Shown in pieces: positions 45,480-54,892 of a DNA stretch of 64,000 nucleotides. Position 1 is the first letter of the stretch. Each line of letters starts with the position of its first letter. The position numbers and the translations under genes were made by a program. The notes under the pieces were generated by a model. The model did no database searches, was not told where the DNA came from, and saw nothing but the letters and a program-made list of their open reading frames with translations. The stretch comes from Muscardinus avellanarius (Eukaryota; Chordata; Mammalia; Rodentia; Gliridae): positions 65,651,823 to 65,715,822 of the forward strand of contig OY726560.1 of assembly GCA_963383645.1 (NCBI GenBank). Direction: 5' to 3'.

Positions 45480-46610
45480 AATGTTCAGATGGATATCTAT
45501 ATCAAAAGAAATTTTGCAACTACTAGAAGAAAACATAGGATTAATAATTTAACATAGGAGGTACAGGCAACAACTTCCTCACCAGAACCTCTAAATCTCA
45601 AGAAATAATACCAAAAATTAAAAAATAGTGTGATATCAAATATAAAAGCATCCGCACAGCAAAATAAACAATTGAGCTCGTAAAGAGTATACAGAGTGAG
45701 AAAAAATTTGTCAGCTATTCTTCCAACAGAGGATTAGTATCCAGAATATATAGGGAACTAAAAAAATTGAACACTAAAATAATCAAAAAATGGACAAATA
45801 AAAATAGATATTTCTTAAAAGATGAAGTAAAAACGACCAACAAAAATGTAAAAAACTGTTCAACATCCATAGCAATCAGGAAAATGTGAGTCAAAACTAC
45901 ACAGATTTCATCTTAATTCAATTAAACCGATAATATAAAAGAATACAAATAATAATAAATATTGGTGAGGCTGTGGAGGGAGAGGAACACTTATGCACTA
46001 TTGGTGGGATGGTAAATTAGTACAACTACAATGAAAATATATATGGAGCTTTCTTAAAAGACTTGGAATGGAACCACCATTTTACCCAACTATATCCTAG
46101 GTATTTATCCAAAAGAACCAAAGTCTGCATACTATAGTGACACATACATGTCTATAATTATAGTGACACATACATATCCATAATTATAGCAAAACAACTC
46201 ATAAGAGCCAAGTTATGGAAGTAAGCTAGGTGTTTGTCAATAGATGAATGGATAAAGAAAATATGGTACATAAACATGATGGAGTTTTATTCAACTGCTA
46301 CAAAATACAAAATTATGTCATTTGCAGGAAAATAAATGGAACTAGACAATATCATGTTAAGTAAAACAAGTCAGATTCAGAAAGTCAAGAATAATATGTT
46401 TGTTTTCATATGTGGAAGTTAGAGAGAAAATAAATAAACAAATCTCATAAAATAGAAGGGAGACCAGTAGAGTTGAGGATGGGGGTTTGACTAAGAGAAG
46501 AGTGGAGGGTAAGGGGAGGTCTTAAGCAATGAAATTGACTAAACTGTGTTAGGCATATGTACAAATATATCACAATTGCATTATTTTGTATAATTATATG
46601 CATCGAGAAG
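45480..46610 (+). mobile_element. L1 LINE, ORF2 3' part and 3' UTR, old
   Basis: Follows L1 ORF2 in order: 'actactagaagaaaacataggat', 'acaggcaacaacttcc', 'ataaaagcatccgcacagc', 'aacagaggattagtatccagaatatata', 'atggacaaataaaaatagat', 'ttggtgaggctgtggagg', 'ttggtgggatggtaaattagtac', 'aatagatgaatggataaag', 'gatggagttttattc', 'atcatgttaagtaaaacaagtcag'. The frame is broken many times. A 26-base tandem duplication lies at 46133-46184. Confidence 0.88.
46133..46184 (+). repeat. Tandem duplication inside the L1
   Basis: The unit beginning 'tatagtgacacatacat' at 46133 recurs at 46159, a period of 26 bases. Confidence 0.9.
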
Positions 46611-46917
46611 AGCCTTGGGATCTGGCAGACTGAAATACTTTGTCTCTGCTACTACTTAGCTAGTTGATCTTGAAGTACAAGTAGTGCTGATTACAAGAGA
46701 GAAGGCCATCACTAACCCAGCACCCACAGTGTTGGTATGATACCTGGTTGCCATTTTTATTATTAAATGACAAGATAGATTTCTAATCCTTTAAGCAGGC
46801 AAAATTATTCACTTTGAATAACCAACAACTAAATCGTGTTAAAACAATAGCAAACAACTGGGTTATGTAACCCAGGAAATGATTATTCCAAGAGACCTTA
46901 TTATGTACCCTATGAAT
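46611..46917. other. Unique DNA, no gene seen
   Basis: About 46605-46680 ('cttgggatctggcagactgaaatac', 'ctactacttagctagttgatcttg') resembles the centre of a MIR in the plus orientation. The rest is unrecognised. Confidence 0.4.
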
Positions 46918-47146
46918 ATGCTAGCCTAGGCTATGAGCAGTGGTGCACACCTGTAATGTCAGCTGAGTCAAGAGGCAGAGGCAGGAGAATCACAAGTAAA
47001 AGGCCAGCCCGAGTAACTTAATGAGATCCTGTCTCAAAATAAAATAAAAAAGTCTAGAAATATGGTTTAGTAGAAGAGCTCTTGCTTAGCATTTGTGAGG
47101 CCCTGTGTTCAATTCCCAGTACTGGGGGAAAAAATGTTAGCTTGGG
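46918..47146 (+). mobile_element. B1-dID SINE, old, with classic full ID arm
   Basis: Body 46931-47133. The right arm 'atggtttagtagaagagctcttgcttagcatttgtgaggccctgtgttcaattcccagtact' keeps the longer tRNA-like ID form that types A and B have shortened. Flanks ATGCTAGCCTAGG (46918-46930) and ATGTTAGCTTGGG (47134-47146) agree at 10 of 13. Confidence 0.85.
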
Positions 47147-47569
47147 TTAGACACATGTCATCCACCAAAGAGAATCACAGTACTAGCTAATAATATAATT
47201 AAAATGGTTTTGCATTTTTTTCTCAAGTAGTCTGTAAAAGTGACTTTGTTTTCTTTTTTATTAAGTCTGTATTTAGAAAGCCAGATTTTACTTATATCTT
47301 TATTAGTGACATTTCTTAGATTAAAATTTTAGTTATTTTTCTTCAATTTGCTGATAGCAGAACAATGCAGAAATGTAGGGACAAATTCTCTATCTTGTCT
47401 ATATAATAAAAAAATTTCTTACTATTTATATTTATTAATATTCAAATATTTAAATATTATTTAAATATGTAGTATTCTTTGTTGTTATTAAACTGAATTT
47501 GCAATGAATGATATTATTATTAGAGAATTAAATAGCTAAACAAATTAATTATAATTTTTTTTTTCTTGT
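47147..47569. other. AT-rich unique DNA, no gene seen
   Basis: Nothing recognised. The 10-T run at 47555-47564 belongs to the 7SK copy. Confidence 0.5.
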
Positions 47570-47897
47570 AAAGGCAGACTGCCACATGCAGCGCCTCATT
47601 TGGATGTGTCTGGAGTCTTGGAAGCTTGACTCCCCTACGTTCTCCTACAAATGGACCTTGAGAGCTTGTTTGGAGGTTCTAGCAGGGGAGCGCAGCTACT
47701 CATATACCCTTGACTGAAGACCGGTCCTCCTCTATTCGGGGAAGGTCGTCCTCTTCCACCGAGCACGCAGCTTTGGGAGGGACGCACATGGAGCGGTGAG
47801 GGAGGAAGGGGACACCCGCCTAGCCAGCCAGATCAGCTGAATGAACCCTGGCGATCAATGGGGTGACAGATGTCGCAGCCAGATCGCCCTCACATCC
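47570..47897 (-). pseudogene. RN7SK (pseudogene copy): 7SK small nuclear RNA retropseudogene
   Basis: The reverse complement starts GGATGTGAGGGCGATCTGGC and runs through the whole 7SK RNA to GGCAGTCTGCCTTT, 328 bases against about 331 in functional 7SK. 7SK RNA holds P-TEFb inactive together with HEXIM and LARP7. This copy differs at scattered sites (for example a changed GAT-CGGCT stretch, an extra base in the 'cctctattcgggg' segment and a changed 'gaccgagcgcgc' segment). After the 3' end it has ACAAG and an A10 run (T-run at 47555-47564 on the plus strand). It lacks a TATA box or proximal element at the required distance upstream; the AT-rich DNA right after 47897 only has a TATA-like word next to the start. 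It is therefore a retroposed, most likely silent copy. No clean target-site duplication is seen. Confidence 0.93.
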
Positions 47898-48450
47898 ATT
47901 TATAAATTTAATTAATTAATTAATTAAGATATTTAACTGAATTTTGTCAAATAATTTTGAATATAAGTATTTTGATGTTTTCTCTATGTAGAAGAAAAAC
48001 ATCTGATTTTTAACAAATATTTTTGTCATTTGGCTGTAGTCATCAATTCTAATGACTGGATTGGAAAGCTATCTTAGAGGAGGATGAAGCAAATTTTGTG
48101 CAGATTTTCTGCTTTCATGGGAGTTCCACTTTTAGAAATAAGAGGGAATATGATGTAGCTCTGTTTGAAATTTTGGTCTTTGAGTCAAAATTCTATCTGA
48201 CTCCCTTGATTGTTCATCCTCTAGTTAAGATTCATGTGTACTTTGCACATTTACCGGTAAAAGTCTCAGTCTTTTGTTTTAATTCTCACAGATGTTTTCT
48301 GTATTCTGAGTTTCTTCAAAAAATAAAGCAATTCACCAAGCCAGAAAGCAACTACATTATTAATTTTCCATGAAATATAAGGGAGGGATATGAAAAATTA
48401 AAGTCCAAATGAAAATTAAAAAATTACATATGCAAAAAAGGTAGCTCTAA
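47898..48450. other. AT-rich unique DNA
   Basis: Starts with a (TTAA)n run at 47905-47928. The 91-codon plus-strand frame at 48098-48373 is AT-biased and matches nothing I know. Confidence 0.5.
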
Positions 48451-48655
48451 AGCTGGGCATGGTGGAGCATGCCTGTAATCCTGGTACTTGGGAGACTAAG
48501 ACAGGAGGGTCACAGGTTTAAGGACAGCCTTGGCAAGGTAGAGAGGTTCTCAGCAACCTAGTGAGACTCTGTTTAAAAACAAACAAATAAGAAAGGGCTG
48601 GAGGTGTAGCTCAGACGTAGAATGTTCCTGGGTTCAAACCCCAGGACCCAAAATA
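48451..48655 (+). mobile_element. B1-dID SINE, type A-like
   Basis: The left arm is 'agctgggcatggtggagcatgcctgtaatcctggtacttgggag', the linker 'aaaaacaaacaaataagaaa', and the ID arm 'gggctggaggtgtagctcagacgtagaatgttcctgggttcaaaccccagg'. The middle ('ccttggcaaggtagagaggttctcagcaacctagtgag') is an older variant. Confidence 0.85.
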
Positions 48656-48720
48656 AAATAACTCTCTAGACTTAATGCGAAAATATCATTTTGGGAAGGA
48701 ATCAACAGAGGATAGCACAA

Positions 48721-48888
48721 GTAGAGTGTGGTGGTGCACAGCCTACAATCCTTATACTTGAGAAGCTGAGAAAGAAGGATCACAGGTTCTAGGCCAGCAC
48801 TGGCAATTTAGGAAAGATCTGTTTCAAAAGTAAAAAGAGCCGGGGGTAGAGCTCAGTGCAATCACACCCATGGATTCATCCTCAGTAT
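48721..48888 (+). mobile_element. B1-dID SINE, old, followed by (GATA)n
   Basis: Left arm 'gtgtggtggtgcacagcctacaatccttatacttgagaagctgag', ID arm 'gagccgggggtagagctcagtgcaatcacacccatggattcatcctcagtat'. It runs into a GATA repeat where the tail should be. Confidence 0.8.
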
Positions 48889-49018
48889 GATAGATAGATA
48901 GATAGATAGATAGAGACATAGATATATGTAATATATAATGTAATATATGTACATAAGTAATGTTATATATACAGCAATATATTTATATACATATATACAC
49001 ATATATACACATATATAT
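48889..49018. repeat. (GATA)n and AT-rich low-complexity tract
   Basis: (GATA)n 48889-48914 followed by mixed ATATGT and ATACAC units to about 49018. The frames across it on both strands are repeat artefacts. Confidence 0.9.
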
Positions 49019-49899
49019 TGTTGTTGTAGTTGTTTGTGTATTGTTTTGGATGGCATGCACAGCAAAGTATCGGCAATCAAAGTGGATTCACAAGGTAAGC
49101 AATTCAACAGAAGTCTTGTTTTAAATGACTGTGTTTGTTTTCAAATTGGGTAGCAAGATTTCTCTAAAGCAGCTAATAAAGGTCTTCCTAGGGTAACACT
49201 TTCTCAGACTCATTCTTCTATCTCTACTCGTTTTTTCATGCACCTTATTTTGCAAGTAGCTTGAAGTTCCTCCTACCTCAAGGTGTCAGCTGTCAGCAAG
49301 CCAAAATCCAATTTACCAGGCATTAATTACTAGGGACTTTATTTTTCAGTTACTCTCTGTAATAATTTTACCATCATGCCCTCAAAGTGGCAAAGAAAAA
49401 TAAGGAATCTCTGGGGTGAACAACGGGTCTCAAAAGTCTCCTGTGCCTGAGATGTCCTGTGGGTAGAAGCTAGAAAAGGTCTGGGGATTTGCAGCTATGT
49501 GAGATGTCAGGCTGAGCGCTCAGCGCACACCAACTTCACTTCACTGAAGCCTCTCAGTCACAGGGGCGCTGAGATGGGCTTTCTGTCCTGTGCTGATGAA
49601 GCTGAGGTCTCCAGCATCTCTTCCTTTGGCCGAGCTTCCTCTGGCCTTGGCCGAGGCCCCAGAAGGCATCCTCGGAGAATTCTCATGGTCACAGGTACTC
49701 TGTTATTGGCAGCATTTGGCAGTTGATTTTTAACTCATAATTTGTTTTCTCTTTGTAAAGATTCACTTTTCCACCTATTTTTATATTCATACTCCTTATT
49801 CTTTTTCTTAAGAAACGCTTCCAACATTTTGAAAGCTTCAGGCCTTGGAAAATCCCAATCTGTTCCCAGAAATATTATCTCTATGTTTATAGAAAGAAA
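49019..49899. other. Unique DNA, weak exon-like segment not called
   Basis: A GC-richer piece at 49499-49726 has an open 75-codon frame, but its start and splice contexts are weak and no protein is recognised. Nothing else is seen. Confidence 0.45.
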
Positions 49900-50005
49900 A
49901 CTTGAATTTAACAGGTTAGGTAACTAGTCCCAACCACAAGATACTAAAAGGCAGAACTGGGATCGGACCTTCAGTTTTTCAGACCTCGGAATCGCACTTC
50001 TGTCT
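49900..50005 (+). mobile_element. MIR SINE, 3' part
   Basis: Order: 'aacaggttaggtaactagtcccaaccacaagatac', 'aaggcagaactgggatcggacc', 'agacctcggaatcgcacttctg', which is the MIR core and following part. Confidence 0.72.
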
Positions 50006-50481
50006 GTTAGCTAATATGGAAATGTATGCACATCAAAAGATGAAAGAGAGATTAGAGCAAACCAACAATGTCCCAGCTTACTCTTCCTGTCCAAACTCCT
50101 ACACCCCACCCTTCTCCCAGAAGCTTGGTTTGATAATCCACTGTTTGTATATCTTGTCCCATCTGGGGGCTTGTTTTAGGCAGGAGTGTAACTCTGGTGC
50201 CTGTTACTCCATCATGGCTAGAGTTATTTATTCTACTTGTAAACAGCATTTCAGATTTTGGGTTTTATTTCCTAGGAAATCCAGGGTTAAAAGAATGAGC
50301 TACAGCCCTCTTGGCAGTTCTCATCAAAGCAGAAGGTGGTTTTCCTCACCCTGTTCCTCATCACCTACTCGACTCAGGGGCTCCTCACCCTTGGCAAGTC
50401 TGCATACTTTGCTCCTTGGGCAACCCCGACTCATTCCCGATGAATCTGAACCCTTGGTTCCCAAGAACTTCACAGTGCTTG
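50006..50481. other. Unique DNA holding most of the longest open frame
   Basis: The longest open frame of the window (185 codons, 50016-50573, plus) lies mainly here and ends inside the next SINE. It has low-complexity serine-rich content and no recognisable domain. I treat it as chance. Confidence 0.5.
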
Positions 50482-50685
50482 AAGCCCAGTGTGGTGGCAC
50501 ATGGCTATCATTCCAGTACTTGGGAGGCTTAGAGAAGAAGATTGCAGGTTCAAGGCCAGACTCAGAAACTTAGTGAGACCTTGTTTCAAAAAAAATTTTT
50601 TTAAAGGGCTGTGGATGTAGCTCAAAAGGAAATGCCTATGGACTCAATTAACTTAATTTAAAATAAAGTTAAATTAAAAAAAAAA
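50482..50685 (+). mobile_element. B1-dID SINE, older copy
   Basis: Left arm 'cccagtgtggtggcacatggctatcattccagtacttgggaggc', linker 'caaaaaaaatttttttaaa', ID arm 'gggctgtggatgtagctcaaaaggaaatgcctatggactcaatt', A-rich tail to about 50685. Confidence 0.82.
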
Positions 50686-50960
50686 TAGGAACAGGACCGC
50701 CAGGCTATCTACTGTGTTTTGCTGAGTACAAAATAACTTCTCTGTTCCCCATCTCTGAAGGCAGCTCTCAGTGAGGGGCCCATCTGTGAGCTGAGGGACA
50801 GATTCTCCCAAGAGGAGGGAGATGCATTCTTTGGTTCTGAGAAGGAGATCTAGGTGTGGTACCACAGTATGTCCTGGGAAAAAAGATCAGAATTTCCACA
50901 GTTTTCATTATTTTCCCAAATCTTAAGATACTCCAATATTTTTATGGTACCTTCTTCATT
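50686..50960. other. Unique DNA, no gene seen
   Basis: Short spacer between the SINE and the first ERV2-like LTR. Confidence 0.4.
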
Positions 50961-51434
50961 TGTGTTTTTTAAAATGTGTAAGGATTTCCCCTAGATTAAT
51001 GTTTCTGACTCAGCTGACTGTCCTTCACCCAGAGTCAACAAAGTTTGGGGAGAAGATCAGATGGTGATGGCACAAGGTTACTGATTAGCCTATCTGTAAT
51101 ATATGTGTTTTGTATTGGTCTTTATTGTATTCCGGTGGTGATAGCATGAGAATGTTGATTGACTTGTAGCTGCGTATAAATACCTCTGGAAAAACAAACC
51201 CAGCATTGGCGCAATAAAGATGAGATTGACACAGAAGTAGGCGTCGGCCAGGAGCGTCAGCACTATAGACAATACTGACCCAGGCATAGTCGTCGACCCG
51301 TAGGAAATATTGACCCAGAAACAGGGGTCGACCAGTAGAGATAGTAGGCTGGCGGCTGCCACACGTTAGAATTAAAAATTCTTCATCCTCACGCCTCTCT
51401 TCAGAACCCGTACTCTTGCCGGCTGGCTCTGGCA
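50961..51434 (+). mobile_element. Solo LTR, ERV2/ERVK-like, with internal tandem repeats
   Basis: Same family as the LTR at 51983: shared words 'cagctgactgtcc', 'attgtattccgg', 'cctcacgcctctcttcagaacccgtactcttgccggctggctc'. It has a TATA box (TATAAA 51175-51180) and AATAAA (51213-51218). Between about 51237 and 51335 a unit of about 35 bases with GTCGACC and TGACCCAG cores is present about three times, against one in the second copy. The left end (TGTG at 50961) is a guess, and no 6-bp duplication was found. Confidence 0.75.
51237..51335 (+). repeat. Tandem repeats inside the LTR
   Basis: The core GTCG(G/A)CC occurs at 51243, 51292 and 51327, and TGACCCAG at 51276 and 51311 (spacing 35). This is a variable-number repeat within the LTR. 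Confidence 0.75.
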
Positions 51435-51976
51435 ACTTCTGACCAAGATAAAGTTAATAGGCACCAGAATTACCTTCATGCCTAAAAACCCCAAATTGGA
51501 CAAAATATATAAAGCAATTATTACCAAAACACTAAATGCCAGACAACAAGCCCCTCTCATACCTGAACAGAGGACTGACTAGCACATCCATGTGGGGAAA
51601 AGGCCCCGAGGCTGCGGGAAGAATCACCTGAAAGCAGTCAAGGAAATGGCACCAAGCATGAAGACAAGGTGGGGGATGGTGGCTGCTTCCACTTGGCCAG
51701 AAGACCTCAGCTGAAGGGGCTTGGGAAGCAGGACAGAGCAGAAGAGAAGCCTAGAGTGGTGTGGACAAGATGAAGCCTTGGCCAGGCTGACGGGGAGTGC
51801 TGGGCCAGTGTGCCCTCAGAATATCTTGGGTAAAGGGGAGCTGGCTGGGCCTTTTTAACTGTGCACTGCCCATCACCAAATCCAGGCTCCTCCCAGGAAG
51901 GCCATGGCTGGCTAAGGGCTCTCTGGGCAGCTGAGGAGACTTTCACCAAGATAGGAGCTGGAGGGAATGCAGTTTG
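51435..51976. other. DNA between the two LTRs, not retroviral
   Basis: No primer-binding site or gag/pol/env-like sequence is seen after the first LTR, and the second LTR has its own target duplication. This is therefore ordinary DNA between two separate solo LTRs. 51560-51960 is GC-richer with no recognised protein. Confidence 0.6.
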
Positions 51977-52394
51977 GGCAGTTGTGGGGAGCCATTAAGG
52001 TTTTCCCCTTATCTTTACCAAAAGAATACTTTGGACTGTCCTTTGCTCAGCTGACTGTCCTCTGCCCAGAGTCGACAAGGTTTGGGGTCATGGAGGGTTC
52101 AAAGTAATTAAGGTCTGAGAGAAGATTAGGTTTGTGCTGTTTGTGATGGCCATGATGTATGTACTCTGGATTTGTCATTATTGTATTCCGGTGTAAGGTA
52201 TTTTGGATTTGTCATTATTGTATTCCGGTGTAAGAAACTGTATAAATACCACAAGAGAAATAAACCCGGGATCAGCCAGTAGAGATATCGACCCAGGAGT
52301 AGATTGGCAATCTTCCCATGCATGAATTGAATTCTTTAATCCTCACTCCTCTCTTTGGAACCCATACTTTTGCCGGCTGGCTCCAGCAGGCAGT
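51977..52394 (+). mobile_element. Complete solo LTR, ERV2/ERVK-like, perfect 6-bp duplication
   Basis: LTR 51983-52388 (406 bases), starting TGTGGGGAGCC and ending CTGGCTCCAGCA, with TATAAATA at 52241-52248 and AATAAA at 52259-52264. GGCAGT stands at 51977-51982 and 52389-52394, and six bases is the ERV2-class duplication size. A 30-base stretch of the U3-like part is tandemly doubled (52168 and 52205, period 37). Confidence 0.92.
52168..52234 (+). repeat. 37-bp tandem duplication in the LTR promoter region
   Basis: The segment starting 'ggatttgtcattattgtatt' at 52168 recurs at 52205, just upstream of the TATA box. LTR enhancers often carry such repeats. Confidence 0.93.
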
Positions 52395-53337
52395 GCTATG
52401 AGTCTCATTGACACAGAGGCAAGAATGACAGGTTACACTTAAAGTCTTTCACAGATACTCGGTTTATTTTACAATGCTCATAACACTCCCATCCTTCTCT
52501 AACTAAGCCACTAGGCAGATAGCATTTGGTTACCTGGGGCAAATGGGTCTCCGCGGGTAACCTAGGTTCAGGATCGCTGTTACAGCAGTTGTCGATGGTT
52601 GAGGTACAGGTGCTCGAGGTCCGGGGAGTCAGACAGGAATGAACCCGACTGTCATCTAGAGGAATCCGCTGGCAGCTACCAGGGGAGTGCCCTGGCCAGA
52701 CCAACTTTCAGCCCTTTAGACAGTGGGTCAGAGCCACCGGTCTGGCCATTTGCCAGGTCAACCCTAAATTGATGTCATTGATTACGTACGTCTATTGCTT
52801 CAACTGTTATCTTGCTTTCTCAGCTGTTTCATCCTATGGACATATGTCTGGGACGTATGTCCATTATTTCGTTCTTATCTTGTCTTCCAGTTTCCCCATC
52901 ATGCAGATGTATGCCCGGGGTATGTGTCCATTAATTTGTCTTGGGCATGTCAGTTACATCCTTCTTCTGCCCCATTTTTTGTTGCATATCTAGCCAGTCT
53001 ATCTGTCCCTACACTCTACCTATATCCTGACATATATTTCATATACTCACATTTTTGACATGTATTTTATATGCTCACAACAGGCAGTCCATGCAATGGG
53101 AGGACAAAACTTTCCTTGAAGAGTCCCTGGAGGTACATTCAGTCTCCTGCAGAGGGCACAGGCTCCGGACCAGATCAGGTGAGACCATTACTTTCTCTGT
53201 GTCTTGGGTCCCCTGTATTTTTTATGTAGTTGGAACAACAATGGGGTCATAAGTTGGTACAAGTTGTTCAAGGACTGAATATATTTTACACTAATATCAA
53301 ATCCTATTTATAAATCCACTAAAAAAGATAGATGAAA
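52395..53337. other. Unassigned DNA, GC-richer at first
   Basis: 52400-52750 is CpG-bearing and richer in GC than its surroundings, and contains a 'tttattttaca' word that would be AATAAA on the minus strand. A minus-strand LTR is possible but not shown. 52770-53060 is pyrimidine-rich with three 'tatgtc(t/c)' and 'tatgtcca' like words. No gene is seen. Confidence 0.35.
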
Positions 53338-53614
53338 TGCCAACATTTCTTTCTTTCTCTCTCTCTCTCTCTTTCTTTCTTTCTTCCTTTCTTTCTTTTT
53401 TTGTGTGTGTTATTAGAGATTGAGCCCAGGGGCATTCTACCTCTAAGCTACACCCCCAGACCTACTTTATTTTGAAACAGGATCTCTCTAGGTTAATAAG
53501 AGTCTCACTACTTGCTGAGACTATCCTTAAACCTGTGATCTTCCTGTCTCAACCTCTGAAGAACTGGGATTACAGGTGTGCACCATCACACCTGGTTTAA
53601 GTGCCAACATTTCT
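53338..53614 (-). mobile_element. B1-dID SINE with (TTTC)n tail and 13-bp duplication
   Basis: Body 53351-53601. The plus strand has a pyrimidine tail (TTTC/CT)n to about 53400, 'ttattagagattgagcccaggggcattctacctctaagctacacccccagacc', 'gaaacaggatctctctaggttaataagagtctcactacttgctgag', 'gaactgggattacaggtgtgcaccatcac'. TGCCAACATTTCT is identical at 53338-53350 and 53602-53614. Confidence 0.92.
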
Positions 53615-54755
53615 GAGACTTTCTTATCCCAGGAGAACTTCCAGAGTGTGAAAAACTAAATTGATCTGCCTTTGTGTCATAATTATGTGTCTATACTACT
53701 TTGTGATTTTTAATTCAATAGAAGATATTACTTATTTGTACGTGTACTTTATTTGTAATAAGTAGCATAAGTAAGAGATCATAGGGATTCAGTTGTGTTG
53801 CTAATTTCCATGTTAATACCCAAATTACCATGGTGAGAAAGAATAGGCAAAAATGTTGGACGTTGTGAATGTAACCTGGAGAGTTTAAAACATACACACA
53901 CATGAAATATTAAGTGTTTTAGCAAGGTTGTGGAATAATGTGGTTAAGTGCTTGACTAAGCTAACATGCAGTCCAGCTATAGTGTTAGGAAACAAAATTT
54001 GTTCTATGTCACTCATTAATGTCGGTGTAGAGTTTTCATTAATAAATTCATCAAGAGTTTGGGGACATCTCATGTGAATAACAAAAACCAGGATTTCCTT
54101 TCCTTGCTGGTTCACTGATCAATCTTAACTTTTAAGCAGCAATCCAATTTCCTGGAAAAACAAGGTTTAAAAAAATGGTCTAGTTGAGTGAAATATTATA
54201 GCATACATCTGTGAATTTTGCCTGTTCTCTTCTGATGACAGCCCCACAATTTCCTCCTTGAAAATACCCATCCCCTATTCTCGGACCATGTGGCTTACAG
54301 GGAGCCAAGCCCTTGGATTGGCATGTGGCTTGGACAGGTTCCAGTAATGACCTTGTGTGGTACCCCTGGCCCAAGGGGATGGTTTGGAGGTGAATCCATG
54401 GGTCAGTTGGGACCCACCGGACTTAGCAGCATTTTTGTTGGCCCTGTTGAAAATAATCTTTCTTTCTGCCATGTTGATGAGTAGATAGGCTATAAGGTGG
54501 TCATTGCTGGAAGCCATCTGGTACCATAAGGCAGCTGACTGCCAAAAAGTATAAAATCTGCACAAGAAAAATATGAAGCGCATGTGTGTACGTGCACGTT
54601 GACATTGCTTAGCTCTTGTATCCAGTTTTATTTAAATTCATTCTAGTATTTTTTCAATTACATAAGTTAATATATTTTCCTTTTACCTTAAGCTGGTTTG
54701 AGTTAAATTTTCCATCACATATAATTGAAAGAGCCCTGACATAATAGATATTACC
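53615..54755. other. Unique DNA, no gene seen
   Basis: Minus-strand frames of 62-102 codons between 53715 and 54583 are AT-biased or of unknown content, and no family is seen. Confidence 0.5.
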
Positions 54756-54892
54756 TTATAAAAGTAGCATAGTCAACCTGGACACTCATTGTTGGGAGGG
54801 AGGGAAAGGGGAAGTGGGGGGGCACTAGGAACTGCCTGAATGTATATCATTTTCAATATGATCCACATAAAAATAAAAATAAATTATAAAAG
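54756..54892 (+). mobile_element. Very short L1 3' end insertion
   Basis: Body 54765-54883. Only the last about 120 bases of the L1 3' UTR ('agcatagtcaacctggacactcattgttgggaggg', 'tgaatgtatatcattttcaatatgatccacat') with an A-rich tail. TTATAAAAG stands at 54756-54764 and 54884-54892. Same L1 subfamily as 23145, 57349 and 63081. Confidence 0.9.

Noticed and set aside
49499..49726. Possible first exon with a GTACTC donor
   Set aside because: The donor is poor, the peptide is of low complexity and unknown, and no partner exon is seen.
50016..50573. Longest open frame, 185 codons, plus strand
   Set aside because: It is serine-rich without a recognisable domain, its end is translated SINE sequence, and no promoter or splice context supports it.
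51372..51560. Minus-strand frame with a hydrophobic stretch next to the LTR, considered as an envelope-like remnant
   Set aside because: Only 62 codons, on the strand opposite to the LTR, overlapping the LTR end, with no recognisable viral motif.
50961..52388. A provirus with two LTRs
   Set aside because: The second LTR has its own perfect 6-bp duplication, and the 550 bases between the LTRs have no primer-binding site or viral gene sequence.
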